From: Brugia malayi
Lineage: Eukaryota > Nematoda > Chromadorea > Rhabditida > Onchocercidae
DNA length: 64,000 nt
Assembly (NCBI RefSeq): GCF_000002995.4
Contig: NW_025062479.1
Location: forward strand, 3,121,721-3,185,720
Direction: 5' to 3'
Shown: positions 50,647-63,162 of the stretch, piece by piece
Numbering within the stretch: position 1 is the stretch's first letter
Layout: each line of letters begins with the position of its first letter
Notes under the pieces: model-generated
Told to the model about the DNA's origin: nothing
Databases searched by the model: none
The model's input: only the letters and a program-made list of their open reading frames with translations
Position numbers and translations under genes: made by a program

Positions 50647-52315
50647 TCATTTGAAAAGGAAAAAATCTCGTATAGGAGTGGCAGAATCTGAGGGTAACGA
50701 CTTTATACCAAGCAGTTTTTTGATTTTAGGGTGTCTGAATGCAAAATGCTGTATGCATCCAGTCAAAGAAACAGACAACCAAAACAATGGAATACACTGA
50801 AACAAACTAATTTTAGAACTTTAACGCATGATTTTAAAAATTCAACACTTCCTTCCATAAGCAGAATAAAAGGAACTTACCACAGGCATATACGACATGA
50901 AATATATACCAACAATCATGAATAACGAGTAACAAACATTGATAACCAACATCAGTTTAACCGAACTATAAGTATATATACGCTGTTGCGCCTGAAATAA
51001 TATATAATAAATACAGCGTGACATATCAACTTAACAACATTAAATAGAAACATAGTAACTAATTAGCATTATACATACCATTTTATTAACAGGAAGGTAA
51101 TATAATAACTAATTAGCATTATACATACCATTTTATTATACATACCATTTTATTAACAGGAAGGTAAACAATCAGCAATTAACAGTACTATTACTACTTA
51201 CTGATAATCTTTTGCAGAGTTATCTATACTTTCAATTTCCAAGAGTTGTCATATGAGTATAAGAAACACTCTTCAAGTTGCAAGAAAATCATTTTTAAGT
51301 GAAAACTTACAAAATGATTAATAATTCCTAAAATACCAACTGACACCGGTAGAATATAATAAGGATCAGGCTGCAACAGATCCGGAAACCAAAAAATGCC
51401 TTGAAAAGGATAACCAGTTTCCGCTGAAACAATCAATTCACCAAAAATCTCGCACTGCTCAAGAGAGATGCATGGAAATTAGTTCACAAAAATTCAATTA
51501 ACTGAAGGAAAATGTTCGTAAAAACTATTCGTACAGAAACTATGAATAAGAAAAAAACCTGTGTTTACAATCTAAAAAGAATGGACGACGAACTCGAAGA
51601 AAATTAACTAGTACTAACAACTTATGACATTTCGTATCGCAAATGAAGAAAACGTCCATATTGACAACGCACAAAATCTCAAATATTGAATACGGGGAAG
51701 CTGTAAGCGACGCTTATAGCAAAAATCCAATATAATTTCTTTAGACTGAAAAAATAAAGCAGGAAAAATTGAAAACTCTTCAGAAACACCGAATTCCAGA
51801 GAACATTTTCATAAATTATGATTTTTAAAAATAACCACCCACCACTTTATTGGTCGTCTGCAATATGGATTTGTCAGTCGTGTCAAGCTGTAAGAAACGA
51901 CCATTTTTACTTGAAATGATATTCAAATTATAATGCTTGCTAAACTTCTGAAAAAGTATTTAATACAGCACTTTAAAATTATAATCACAAAGCAACTTTC
52001 TTACTGCGACTATCACGCTCAATTTTTCACATACTCAAATTGATCTTCATAATTGTTTGCTTACTCAATCACAAAAAAGGTTCACGACTACTATAACAAA
52101 ACAATTCTTGATCCGAAAAATCCGCCAACTTTAATGAGCTCATAATTCAAAGTGTTGACAATACGATATCTTTCAGCAGACAGTCGTTCTGCATACACAT
52201 GCAGTGGCAAACTAGCAATGCGAAATAGCACTCCGGAAAGCATAAATGTGCCCGCCCATGGTATTTCCAGTGAATGTATGCCTAAAAAAGTTTTTAACTT
52301 TTGGATATTTTCCAT
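50647..52315 (-). CDS. COX18: COX18 mitochondrial membrane insertase (Oxa1/YidC family)
   Basis: Minus-strand exons: 52315-52130, 51947-51843, 51700-about 51629, 51454-51311, 50991-50881, 50796-50647; about 255 residues. COX18 inserts the C-terminal part of cytochrome oxidase subunit 2 across the mitochondrial inner membrane. Matches: EIPWAGTFMLSGVLFRIASL and LPLHVYAERLSAERYRI for the first membrane helix and coiled arm (human LPWWGSIVAATVALRS, LPLAAYQHYILAKVE), RFCALSIWTFSSFAIRN (human VWIQLPMWIFMSFALRN), GIFWFPDLLQPDPYYILPVS (human GILWFPDLTAPDSTWILPIS), and a last segment CIPLFWLSVSLTG (human VPSSIVLYWLCSS). The predicted start MENIQKLKTF is not a mitochondrial presequence, so upstream exons may be missing. 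The donor of the third exon is uncertain (GTCATA fits the phase; stronger sites do not). Confidence 0.85.
51056..51166. repeat. Tandem duplication in a COX18 intron
   Basis: TAACTAATTAGCATTATACA followed by TACCATTTTATTAACAGGAAGGTAA (51056-51100) recurs at 51106-51166. In the second copy the ATACATACCATTTTATTA part is itself doubled. Copies are nearly identical, so this is recent. Confidence 0.85.
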
Positions 52316-53185
52316 TTATGAGCAATATTAAATAAAAATTAACATTGAAGATATCTTACACATGAAATACTTTATCGTGTCATTTATTTCCAAAGATTTA
52401 CATTGGTGTGACAGTGAGCCACGAACAGCAAAAACCAGAAAATAATGAAGGAAACTTTAGAGAATTAAGCAACCAAGAACTCCCAGAACGTTCTCCAATT
52501 TTTGAGGAATCGAAGATGAAAGTTATACGAATAATTTAGCTTTATTCTAAATTGAGGTAGACTAATTCATTTCTATCTACATCTGTTTTTGTCTTCACTA
52601 AGAAAATCCGTATCAACAATTAAAGAAAACAACCTTCAATAACATACTGCAAAACTTTTGTCAAGTAACAGGACTCAGCATACAATAATGGGGTGAGTGG
52701 GCTAAAACCATGAAGCCTTCTTGACAATACTCTTCTACACGTTATATAATTTTTCGGGTGCCGATGCACCATGAATTTCATCAGTAGTGGGCATAACACT
52801 AAAATAATTAGTTATTATAATTTAAAACGATAATTAACTAGCTTTTTTTGGATATCTCACATAGTGTTTCTTTCTGAAGTCTTATATTCACCTATGATAT
52901 CAATATACAGTATGTCACTTTAAGTTTCTTTACTTTACCTTATTATAAATTATTTTAGCTTACTTTGAATTACTTAAGTCGCTGAATTAGAATAAAGAGC
53001 TTTCACCTTCTATTTCACAAAAGCAGATATGATCAGTAGAACGAAAACCTGGAAGTAATCATTTTCTCGAGAAATATACTGACACTTGTCTGAGCAAAAC
53101 TATAAGCTGTAAAATCATAAGCAAAAATAAAAAAGGCACTACTGCAGAAGCTAACTCATTTGCTGTGATTACTGTCCCAACAAAA
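52316..53185. other. Intergenic between COX18 and the small plus-strand gene
   Basis: About 0.9 kb, a shared upstream region of divergent genes. I looked for an N-terminal COX18 exon with a presequence here and did not find a convincing one. Nothing else was recognised. Confidence 0.4.
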
Positions 53186-53386
53186 ATGAACCCACCACCT
53201 TACTTCAACCTCAGTGTAGAACTTCTCATAACGAACATCCAACACAAGAAAATTTCCGCGCTTGGTATTTTACGGTTGGTTGGCCAGCGTTCAAATCTCA
53301 AGAACGGTGTGGTCTTTTGTTGGCTAACATTGTTGGTGATATCATTTATCATTGGATTTTTTCTTATTTATAGTAATGCTTTATGA
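53186..53386 (+). CDS. Small unrecognised protein with C-terminal membrane segment
   Basis: Single-exon ATG frame of 66 residues ending in TGA. It starts MNPPPYFNLSVELL, has a basic middle (QHKKISALGILRLVGQRSN), and ends in one strongly hydrophobic stretch of about 20 residues (CWLTLLVISFIIGFFLIY) with only five residues after it. That layout is typical of tail-anchored proteins of the ER or outer mitochondrial membrane. I do not recognise the family. It lies 155 bp upstream of CSN4 on the same strand, with an acceptor between the two, which fits a two-gene nematode operon. No signal peptide or other motif is visible. It could be a chance frame, but composition and context favour a gene. Confidence 0.5.
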   Translation: MNPPPYFNLSVELLITNIQHKKISALGILRLVGQRSNLKNGVVFCWLTLLVISFIIGFFLIYSNAL

Positions 53387-53510
53387 TGCATTTCATTTTT
53401 TTTTCCTCTCCTTTAACTGTTTTCTAGCACGTAAGGTTAGAAATCCACATCTGCTTGAGGATTCTATAACATAATTATCTCATTCAATCGGTATACATTA
53501 GTGTATATGT

Positions 53511-53519
53511 CTTTTCAGC
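53511..53519 (+). promoter_or_regulatory. Strong acceptor 22 nt before the CSN4 start
   Basis: TGTCTTTTCAG ends at 53518 and is followed by a 22-nt leader to the CSN4 ATG at 53541. There is no obvious donor for it upstream, so it may receive a spliced leader. This would fit processing of a polycistronic transcript with the 66-residue gene. Confidence 0.45.
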
Positions 53520-53540
53520 CCTCTCTATTGTATATCACAA

Positions 53541-56500
53541 ATGGCGGAGGAAATTGCAACGGCTGTTGGTAATATATTTATTGATGAATCAGATCACAAA
53601 AGTCAAAGTGCAAGGTGTTTTTTTTTCTCCTCTCCCTTTCTTTTGTTTGAAACGAGTACTTTATATCTGAAAGTACGGGTCATTTACACTCATGACTTTA
53701 CTTCGTTTTAAATAAAATGAAATATTTTGCATCTAAATTATATTTTAGATTAAAAGCATTACTGCAGTCAATATTGAGTTCTGGCAATAACGAGAGAGAC
53801 ATCAGTAGTAATGTTAGCCGTATAGCGGAAGCTGGTAAGTTTTATCTGCATTATCTTTTTTTTTTTTCAATAAATATAAAAGAAACGTGATTTTACAGTT
53901 GACTTGATGAGCTTTAAGGAGTAGCAGTGATTGTGATTAGAGTGATTTGTAATATTTGATTAGTTGTGGAAGAGACTTTCCATACATAAGCCATAAAAAT
54001 TTCATGCTTGATATGTTGATCCAGATAGCGATCCAGCAAATCTTTTGTTATTTCATGTAAGTATGAAAACTGGATAATTTCTATTTCAATGTAAAAATTT
54101 TGGATAACGAACTGATTCTCGTCATCATCAGTTGATTTTCTTACTATCCCACAAGGCACATATGTTATTTATAGTTGTCAATAAAGAGACTATCTCAATG
54201 GTAGTATCTAGACAATTCGTTACTGACATAGTAGCGGCGCTGGATGATTTGAAGCCATGTCTTGTCAAAGAAGTCGCTAAAGCTTTGCTGAATATTGTGC
54301 AATCACGCCTAATTTCTTACGAGGAACAAGTAATGACTCTATACATTTATAGTACATTATTTTTCGCTTCATGTGTGACATTTCTAAGCTTATATTTTTG
54401 CATGTATTTGAACTGTAATTTCACGTGCGCTGCCGGATCTTCTGATTATTACCATACATGATTCATTAGGTAGACTACTAATATTGAAGAAAAAGTCATG
54501 CTAGTGTTTCAGGTAACGCAGTTACGTTTTCGACTTGCAGACTTGTACGAAGGCGATGGTGATAGTGGCGAAGCAGCGAAAATACTTATGGCTATACCTC
54601 TGGAGACAGGACAAAGGTAGAAGTTTGTGGTAGTAATATACATGCTGTGAAATGTTTCTATAAATACTAGTAGAAAATTTAAGTAGAAATCGTTTTCTGA
54701 GCAGTATGCTTAAGTTTATGAAATAACAATAGAATAGCGAAAGGTTGATTTTCATACTCCAATTTTATGTTCAATATTCCAATTAGCTTCTCGTGATTCG
54801 GGGCATAATTAGGCAGTCTTTATTTCCTGCTTTTTCTATAAATTTCTAATCAAATAGAATATCATATTTTTACTGTTTATAATATTGCATATACAATTTG
54901 TCATTTCTAACTTTTTAATTTCAAAAGGTAGATTTTAGGACGTACCCTCCAGAATTGAAAATGCGTACATACTTAAGGATAGCGCAGTTAGCTTTGGACT
55001 ATAAAAATTCAGAGGAAGCAGAAAGTTTTGTTAATCGTGCCTCGATGTTGTTCAACGATGTTTCAAAAGATGACGAGTTAATTGTGATATTCAAAGTAAG
55101 AGAGATATGAAATGAAAATGCTTTCTTTGAAAATAAAGCAAAAAAAAAAAAAGGCAGCAATCCATATAGAGTAGAATAGAATTATTCTTTAAAGTAGAAG
55201 CTGGGTAAAAATCTATCAAGAAATAAATCAGACCGAAATGCATATATTTCATAAATTCTTCAAATTATATGTTGAATGCTCGTGCTTAAAATTAACAAAA
55301 TAAACAGATGAAACAGTTTTTTAGTCTTTGTACGCGAAAGTGTTGGATCATCGAAATAAATTTATTGAAGCTGCACAGCGATACTATGATCTTTCGTTAT
55401 TCCAAAATATGTTGACTACCTCCGAGAAATTGCAAGCACTTACGAATGCCATTTCTTGCACAGTTTTGGCTTCACCAGGTATTGTGTAGCAATGTTTCGT
55501 TTTGTATTAACTTAAAATTATAGGTTTCAATGTCATTAATGGTAATTATAAGCTAAATAATCACTGGACTAATTCATAAGCTCGTAACTAGCCGGAACAT
55601 ATTCAGAATTGGTCCTCTTAAAATTGCAGGAATCTTTCAACTAAGGAAATGAAAGTAAACGAATTAGATATTTTATTAGATGTTGAGAGGCGATCCTGAA
55701 GGATATGCCAGATATGCGTCATACAGAGAATCTGTGATTTAGATCAATCTTTTGTCAGCAGTCAGACATTTACACTTCGCTGCTGCGTTATGATCCATAT
55801 AATTCTGCAGGTGCGCAACGATCTCGTATGTTAACAACACTGCATAAAGATGAACGCTGTTCTAGCTTAGCAGCATATGGTATATTGCAAAAAATGTATT
55901 TTGAAAGGCTCATTCGAAATGATGAAGTAACTTTTTAGTGACACTTTTTGAGTTTTATTTTTTTTCTTCTCTCTCTCTTTTATCTTCTTTTTTAAAGCTT
56001 TCGTTTTCGTATTTTGTGAAACTTGCAGTAAGGAATATATAAAGTTGTCGAGTTTTGTTTGTAAATTAAACTTTATACATCTAGCAACTTTTTCACTTGG
56101 TGTATTATTGTTTTGAGGTGATGGAATTTGAAAAATCGTTATCTTTGCACCAGCGAGTTACTCATGATGGTTGGAGTCTTCTGCAACGAGCCGTCATTGA
56201 GCACAATTTTACTGCAGTTAGCAAAATTTTCGCCAATATCACATTTGAACAGCTTGCTAAACTTCTCGACATTGATCGTAGACAGGTCCTTTAAATTTTA
56301 TATTTCACAATTTATATACATATCTGTGCTTTATTTCTTACAAACGTTAATAAAAAAAGTGGAACAGGGAAATTGAAGTATATTTTTTACTTTTGTGCTT
56401 ACTTTCTACAGACTCATTAAATATTTAGAAACTTGCTTCATTGTCTTTGCTTTGTTTAGGGTTTCAGCTATACTTGCCTTATTTCGTTCCTTGTTGTCAA

Positions 56501-57050
56501 GTGTTGCAAGATGCTTAGTTGTTTTTTTTTTTTTTTTTTTTCAAATTCAAATGACTAAAAGATTTTATACTTTTGTGTATATTTTTGTAAAATATATTCA
56601 TCCATTGAAGGCAGAGAAAATGGCATGGCAAATTATCGCTGATGGACGTGTTGGAGGCATCATCGACCAAGTCGACGGAATTGTACATTTTACTCGTTGG
56701 TGTATTTCTGATTTCATTTTACTGTTCTTATTTGGCTATATGCTGATATTTGATTTGCCCTTTTCCTTATATCTGTTAGCTTTTTTGTAACGCACTGTCA
56801 CTTCCGTTTTGAATGTTGTGGAATTTTACAAATTGAATTGATGGAATCAACGTTCTGGATACAGTTGATCTATGATTTGTTAATCTAGATTATTGCAGAT
56901 GCCGTGGATGAAGATGCGATAGCGACAAAGGATGCTTTAGCAGAATGGGATCAACATATTGCTGAGTTGTGTCAAAATGTGAACATTGTCACTGATATGA
57001 TCATTCAAAAGCACACACTATGGGTAGATTCGCGTAAACCTGAGGCTTAA
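53541..57050 (+). CDS. csn-4: COP9 signalosome subunit 4
   Basis: Ten exons: 53541-53614, 53749-53834, 54175-54329, 54513-54616, 54939-55095, 55325-55478, 55811-55926, 56118-56285, 56611-56695, 56899-57050. All phases agree and give 416 residues (human COPS4 406). CSN4 is a PCI-domain scaffold subunit of the signalosome, which removes NEDD8 from cullins; it helps activate the CSN5/CSN6 pair. Family marks in order: [84 protein letters not shown] with [14 protein letters not shown], and the PCI winged helix [22 protein letters not shown] and [13 protein letters not shown]. The C-terminal helix [14 protein letters not shown] matches the CSN helical bundle. No disruption was seen. Confidence 0.96.
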
Positions 57051-57368
57051 AATTATTTTGACACCGAGATGTGAATTTGCCATAGCATGAATGAATGGAA
57101 AAGATCCCGGTGTCGTGCATATATGGTTCTAGCGGGTGACAGTATTAGTTATAATCTGATTACTGATTTGTGCTGTATTAACACATTAATATGATTAATG
57201 AATTAATTTTTGTGATTTTTGGTATTTTCCTTACAATTATTTTAATTTGCAGAGTTCATATGTATTTTATTTCTTTTCCATGTTTCTATTTGAAAGTAAT
57301 TTAATATTATTTTTATGCCTCCTATTTATTTAGTATTTCTTATTTTTACATCTTCTATATGTTTTTGT

Positions 57369-57475
57369 ATATAGGAGAGTCAATTACAAATATGGATTAC
57401 AAAAAATTACAAAATCAATTACAAAAATCAATTACAAAAAATTTATTATATAGGAGAGTCAATTACAAATATGGT
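57369..57475. repeat. Local repeat cluster 3' of CSN4
   Basis: ATATAGGAGAGTCAATTACA followed by AATATGG occurs at about 57369-57395 and again at about 57447-57475. Between them are several copies of AAATCAATTACAAAAA. It looks like slippage or tandem duplication. Confidence 0.75.
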
Positions 57476-57853
57476 ATAATGGCGATTCTGATTGTGTAGT
57501 AATGATAAGTTTCATTTTTCAGATTTTGTAAATTCATCTGTTTTATTTTTATTGTGATTACTTATAAGGTGTTCAGGTCTAATTAAAGAGGAAGTTGACA
57601 CAGCTATACATTGTTCGTTTGTTATTACATTGCAGTGAGAGTTTTGATAGAAAGATGAAATACATGAACCGTAATAAATGTCCGGAAGAGTCCGATAGGA
57701 AATATTTTTTAAAGCTTTTTTGTATTCGATTAATAGTGAGACCGCGCTATTGGATTTTGCTTATATCTCTGTAATATATGAAATATATTATCCTTTAATT
57801 AGAATTTTCAAAATTTCTTGTTGCAAGAATTTTCTTCTTTCACACTACTTTAG

Positions 57854-58011
57854 CTGTCGAACATCCATTGCGGGAAGTTTTGGAAATTGGGATGGTCTAC
57901 CCTATCCACTACAGCGACGTTATCGATGATATTATTAATGCCTTTTCTGGTTACTTGCAACGGTTACTAAATGCTGCTGTTGCGTCCTGCTCTGGTTGCC
58001 TCTTAGTTTGA
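57854..58011 (+). other. Orphan terminal-exon-like segment
   Basis: After a CACACTACTTTAG acceptor ending at 57853, one frame stays open for 52 codons to a TGA. It reads EHPLREVLEIGMVYPIHY, then DVIDDIINAFSGYLQRLL, a protein-like composition that is GC-richer than its surroundings. It needs one base from an upstream exon, which I could not identify. It may be a last exon of an unrecognised gene or an alternative 3' exon of CSN4. Confidence 0.3.
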
Positions 58012-58280
58012 GAAAAAAACTAGAAGTTGGCACCAGCTGGTACAAATTACGAATTACCACCAACGGCAATATCAATGCCCACATAAACACAACATATATA
58101 TAAATTTTTGAGCTTATTTATAAATACAAATTTTCGGTTTTCTTGGTCTTAGGAGTTCAAAGAAAAAAGGAAAGTGCAAAATGATATGTTATCAACCAAA
58201 GGAGGAAAGGCAAAAACCCCGTCTAAATGCTAAATGCTTTATCCTTCCTTTTACTCATTGCGTATCCTCTCCCTTCTCCA

Positions 58281-58283
<3 letters not shown>

Positions 58284-58313
<30 letters not shown>
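58284..58313. repeat. (TA)n microsatellite
   Basis: An uninterrupted TA dinucleotide run of about 30 bp. Confidence 0.9.
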
Positions 58314-58316
<3 letters not shown>

Positions 58317-59684
58317 TTATTCCCATGTTGTGGCACCTGTTCAGTCGCAAGGTTCTTATTTATATTTGTAAATTCATTCTGGTATTTGGTCGTTCATAAT
58401 TTCTGTTTTGGTTGTTTGTATATGGTGGAATGATTGAAATAAACATGTTTAACCATTTTGTATGATAGCAATCTTTTAGTGCAAAATGATTTTTGATCTG
58501 AATTTTTATCAGGAATATTTTAATTTAGAAATTTATGAATTTTTTCATCCTGCTCAGCGGATACATTGATAAGAATATGAAAGTAAGAAATATGTTATAT
58601 GAAAATGATATCCGATGATGATAGACTAATATGCTTTATCAATTTATTGTCTTGGTTAACTTTAAGTTGTAATGAAATATGTGAAGCAATGAATGTAACT
58701 ATAATAACAAGAGGAAATACGTAATGTACATAAAGAATAAACTACATGTATTGATATATCAAGCGGAACAATTGTATCCTTAATTATTTATACTTCAGCA
58801 TACAATACTTACTAATACTATTAGCAACTGGTAAGAATGGTAACTGCAGTAAGGTTAATAATAACAACTAACGACAGTAGTGATAATAGAGGCGACACAT
58901 GTTACTAACGTGTAATTTCTCAGTAATCGACCATATTTACCTAACATTAGCCATCTTTTTGGAGGTTTGCATGTGCAGTAAAGACAATGTGCAATTTGCA
59001 ATAGAACAAAGCAGTTTAGCTTTTAATATAATTTGCCATTAAGAAGTATACGGAAATTTAATCTTTCTCATTGCAACATTAAATAAGTGCAATAAACAAT
59101 CAATCGTTGCATGATTTTGCATCCTTTGATCGAAATGATACAACGTGGCAATGTTATCCTAACTATGGTGTAATTTCCGTGATTTCGATTGTTTCAAAGA
59201 TTTGATAAAATTGAAAAATAATTTTTTTTCTTTTTTTTTGGTCACATAACCAAGTGGATGCTTTTTTGAATAAATGTTTGTGTCACGCGAATGCGTATTC
59301 TACCACTCTATGTTTGAAAGTTGATTCTAATATTAACACGACATTAGCAACATGAAGAATATTAGCAGAATTCATTACGAAAACTTAGGTCTCCTCCACA
59401 AAATGATTCTTTAATATATTTTCATTTATTGTTGTGATCACTACTAATGCATATTTTTTGTCATCGATGTACTAAAATATTTAATAACGGTATCAGCGAA
59501 ATGAGAAAAAAAATCCTTAAAGCAGAAAAAAACAATAAAAAGAAGCTGAATTCTTTAGATTGTATGATCTTCATGTTGCATTTTCCAGTAACTGCAAAAT
59601 TGCAAAATTATGCTTCTTATCTAAATTAAATGTGTAAAGTGAGTTGAAAAAAAAGTACAACTGCAAGTTTCCATCTCCAGATGT

Positions 59685-60034
59685 TTACAAACTTTCATTG
59701 ATACAGATAGGTCCACTGATTGCATCGTTTCCAGTGAATTCACTGCATTGTTTGTGCATCTCTACATTAGTGACGGAGATCATTCGTTCAGGAAATCTTT
59801 CAAACATTTCCCTTTTTATATCATTTCCCCGCCGGTCAAGTTTGCGGGTTCACAGAAGCTGGGAAACGTCATTATCGCGGTGCATCCTTTCTTTTCCCCT
59901 TTCCCACTCACCGTGACATTCAAAGAAGTCATCCTCTTCTTCCCACGTCTATCATTATCAATATCAGCATTAATAATCCAAACAAATATTGGTACAATCA
60001 TTATAATTTCTAGTCCAGACGATAGTCCCTTCAT
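59685..60034 (-). pseudogene. Broken frame resembling a small secreted protein
   Basis: On the minus strand an ATG at 60034 opens a frame with a signal-peptide-like start (MKGLSSGLEIIMIVPIFVW, then INA), followed by a polar region MTSLNVTVSGKGEKKGC and FPSFCEPANL. It ends in TAA near 59816. A second frame, shifted by two bases, overlaps it and continues with REMFERFPERMISVTNVEMH and a Cys-containing NDAISGPICINE stretch, stopping at 59685. Together they look like one secreted protein of about 115 residues interrupted by an indel near 59830. Alternatives are two exons whose join I cannot find (a GTGAGT...TTTCCCAG pair exists but does not keep frame), or an assembly error. I do not recognise the family. 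Confidence 0.35.
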
Positions 60035-60238
60035 AATAAGTTTAGTGATTTGAGAAACTGATGTAATACTAATGGATATACAATTGCTATCAGTATATCA
60101 TTCCGGGAGCTTCAACTAATGTTTCGCTCCTGACACATAGGTGTGAGCCAGTATTGCCCCTCCCTTCGTGACCCCGAATCATCCACTGCCCGTTCATCGC
60201 TCCTTAATTCAATTCCAACCCTTCCTTAACCCGTACTT

Positions 60239-60845
60239 CTCCCACTCGTCTACTTATCCTTATATAATAATTATAATTATATATCAGTAGGATGGCACTT
60301 CGTTTCCTCTTCATCGTCCATCAAATTTTCTTGAAACTAAAGCAATACACATTGATGACAGGGGTAATTGCCTTTCTACATCTTATTCTTTTCTTATTAT
60401 CACTGAATCAAAGATAAATTTCGCTTATTTTTATTTCAACTTTCTTCACATTTCTTCTTTAAGTATTCAATATTTTTCAAATTTTTCTGACATTTTTCTC
60501 AAATATTTCAACTGCAGTATAATGGTCATTATTATTATTATTATTATTGTTATTGTTATTGTTATTATTTATTATTATTATCATTATTATTATTACTAAT
60601 TTTGATCATATATAATTATTGCTTGCAAAGAGACGAGAAAATAGTATTTCGGGCTCTAACTACAAACTGTTTATCTTCTATTGATAAGTGCTTCCCATGA
60701 AAAATGAAATTTTACATTCATAAACAGTAGACCACAAATCACTTTTCCCATTCATCTACTTATCCTTATATAATAATCATATATCAGTGATAAGAATCAT
60801 ATATCATTAGGATGGCACTTCGTTTTCCCTTCATCGTCCATAAGA
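60239..60845. repeat. Dispersed direct repeat, about 90 bp, two copies
   Basis: Copy 1 is 60239-60325 and copy 2 is 60746-60845. Both begin CCCA(C/T)TC(G/A)TCTACTTATCC and continue TTATATAATAAT. They then share ATATATCA with GTAGGATGGCACTTCGTTT or TTAGGATGGCACTTCGTTT and end TTCATCGTCCAT. Copy 2 has a short internal duplication of AATCATATATCA. Confidence 0.85.
60527..60600. repeat. (ATT)n-type microsatellite
   Basis: ATT/GTT trinucleotide-rich run of about 70 bp. Confidence 0.8.
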
Positions 60846-61419
60846 TTATTCGTGTATCTCGAGTAGTATAAGTAAATGTGCATTATAACATGTCATGAGA
60901 TTGTTAATAATCATTTTTTATGAACTAAGGAAGAAAGTTTTACAATGATGAAATGCACTAAAAATTCTCAAATAACATTAGCCTAGATGGTTTAATTCTT
61001 GCCAACAATATCATTTCAAGAAAAGAAAATTGAAAATGCAGCAATTGGTAACGGTGATTTCACTTGTATCTGATACTTTATTGCTCGAAACTTTTAAACA
61101 TTACTTTATATGCAAGGTTGGCATTTCAAATGTTATTTTCTTCGAAAGCAGTGATGTGAAATATGCTACTCCGTACAGACAGGTGAAACTTCAAGTCTTT
61201 TTAAGAAAATTTAGGTAGTGGAATGATAAAAGGAACCATTCGAATGTAAATGAATTTACTTTCTGTGAGTTTCGTGCTATCCTTGAAAGAATCCGTCTTT
61301 TGAAATTAGGGATTTTTAGTGCTCTACCACTCATGAAATCATTTCGAGAAAATTTGCTTGTTTGGAGTGAAATCTACTTCAACTGTTTAGTGATATATGA
61401 CTGAATTAAAAGTTTCATA

Positions 61420-61665
61420 AAAGATAATAGATAATAATAGTAATAATAATAATGACAATAATAATAATAATGATAAATAATAAATAATGATAATACTTAT
61501 AATAATGATGATGATAATAATAATAAATAATGATTAATAATAATAACAAATAAACAATAATGATATAACAGTAATGATAATAATATTAGGTAATAATAAT
61601 AATGGTAAATAATAACAATAATGATTATTATAATGAATAATGATAATAATAACAATAATAATAAA
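61420..61665. repeat. (AAT)n-type satellite stretch
   Basis: About 245 bp made almost only of AAT, GAT and AAC triplets with occasional AAAT interruptions. It is the longest simple repeat in the window. Confidence 0.85.
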
Positions 61666-63125
61666 ACACGATTTATTCTCTTTCTTCCGTTGTTAAATTT
61701 ATCGTTAGAAGTTGGTGAAAGGATTACCGGAGGATAATGACAATGTCAGTGTCTTCATTTATTCCGCAATGAGTGAAAACCAGCATGCGTAAGTTTTCAT
61801 TGTTGTCTTTTGTCCTGAGGCATTTCTCCCAAAGGTCAATTTGTCAAAAAAAGGGGTCATTCGGTGTCAACGAAATCAAACATTCATTTTCTGTCCACTC
61901 TTCCAATTTCTCAGTCGATACAGATGACCCTTTTTGGTTTTTCCGTATTTATGTATTCAAGACATAGATGATGATGATACCTCCCAAGGCGAAGTTAGAT
62001 TACCCGATCGAAAAAATCCGGTTCTACTGTAGCAAATGTGGTGCTCCCTACATTACTTCATTCCCTCTTTTTCTGGTGGATCGTCTTCAATGGCAAAATG
62101 GCACTACTCATTTTTTCCATGAAATTCGGAATCGTTTGACATTTTATCCTAGAATTTAAAATGTTACAAGTAATTTTGCAAGATTGAAGCGAGAAAAATT
62201 CCTTTCATTTCTATCTCTTTTTCGTTCTAATCTTGCTAATTTCAACTGTTCGTATCCTCTGGCCTGTAACGTTTAGAATTTTCAATTTAAGCTTTTTCGT
62301 GATAGGTATCAGTCTCAATTGACTATATGATTTAGTTATGATTCTCATATTCGACCTCTTTCAACAATGGCAATAACGACAATAATAAAGATGACAAACG
62401 GAAACAATGGAAGACGGAAGAAATAATGGTTGAAATGAACATCAACCATCAAGAAATAAAAGGAAAGTTATAGTGAAGCGCTACGACTGAAGTGGCGTAA
62501 CCAACGATTCTTCATTCTTTTGATTGATGGTCCCGTGATAATGGTTGACGAGAAACGCTGAATGCTTTGAGGCAGGATGGAGAAGTAAATTGAATGGATT
62601 ACTCAATGTCGATCTAATGTTATAATAAGAGAAACTATTAGAAGTTACCCGCAACCTGACATGAAATTTTCTCATTATGTTCCTTCTTCATTTTCATTAT
62701 TTGCTTAAGCTAATAGTGAATATCTCGATGTTATGTTTTAATGTTGATATCATTAGCTATAATTTACTACAGTAATTTAATTTTTTGTACTACTGAACCG
62801 TTTAATTCCTCAGAACTCCCTAAATGAAACAATCAATCTCTACATATTCATTCTTCGATGACTAAGATTTCTTAAGGTGAACTTCCACTATAATAACGAA
62901 AGTTTCACTATTCCTAAAAAATAAATTTTTTAGTTTCATAACATGCAGTCACAATCGGTTATTGTTGCCTATCCTTGCAGAAAACCAATTGATGTGCTAT
63001 GAATGTTGTTTGGATAGAAAATACTTCCCTAATTTTAATTTCTTCAAATTTCGCTTTATTTTAATTAAGAAAAATGAATGCATATCATATTATCCTAACC
63101 TTGATTATATCGAATAGCAATGCTT

Positions 63126-63126
<1 letters not shown>

Positions 63127-63160
<34 letters not shown>
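63127..63160. repeat. (TA)n microsatellite
   Basis: An uninterrupted TA run of about 34 bp. Confidence 0.9.

Positions 63161-63162
<2 letters not shown>

Larger units (their letters stand above)
57051..59684. other. Downstream of CSN4, mostly non-coding
   Basis: About 2.6 kb. It contains a duplicated GGAGAGTCAATTACAAATATGG block, an orphan exon-like segment at 57854-58011, and a (TA)n run at about 58284-58313. The remainder (58014-59684) shows no gene that I recognise. Confidence 0.45.

Noticed and set aside
61968..62159. 63-codon frame with CSKCGAPY, resembling half a zinc ribbon.
   Set aside because: Only one Cys pair, starts with three Met codons in a low-complexity patch, and no further exons found.
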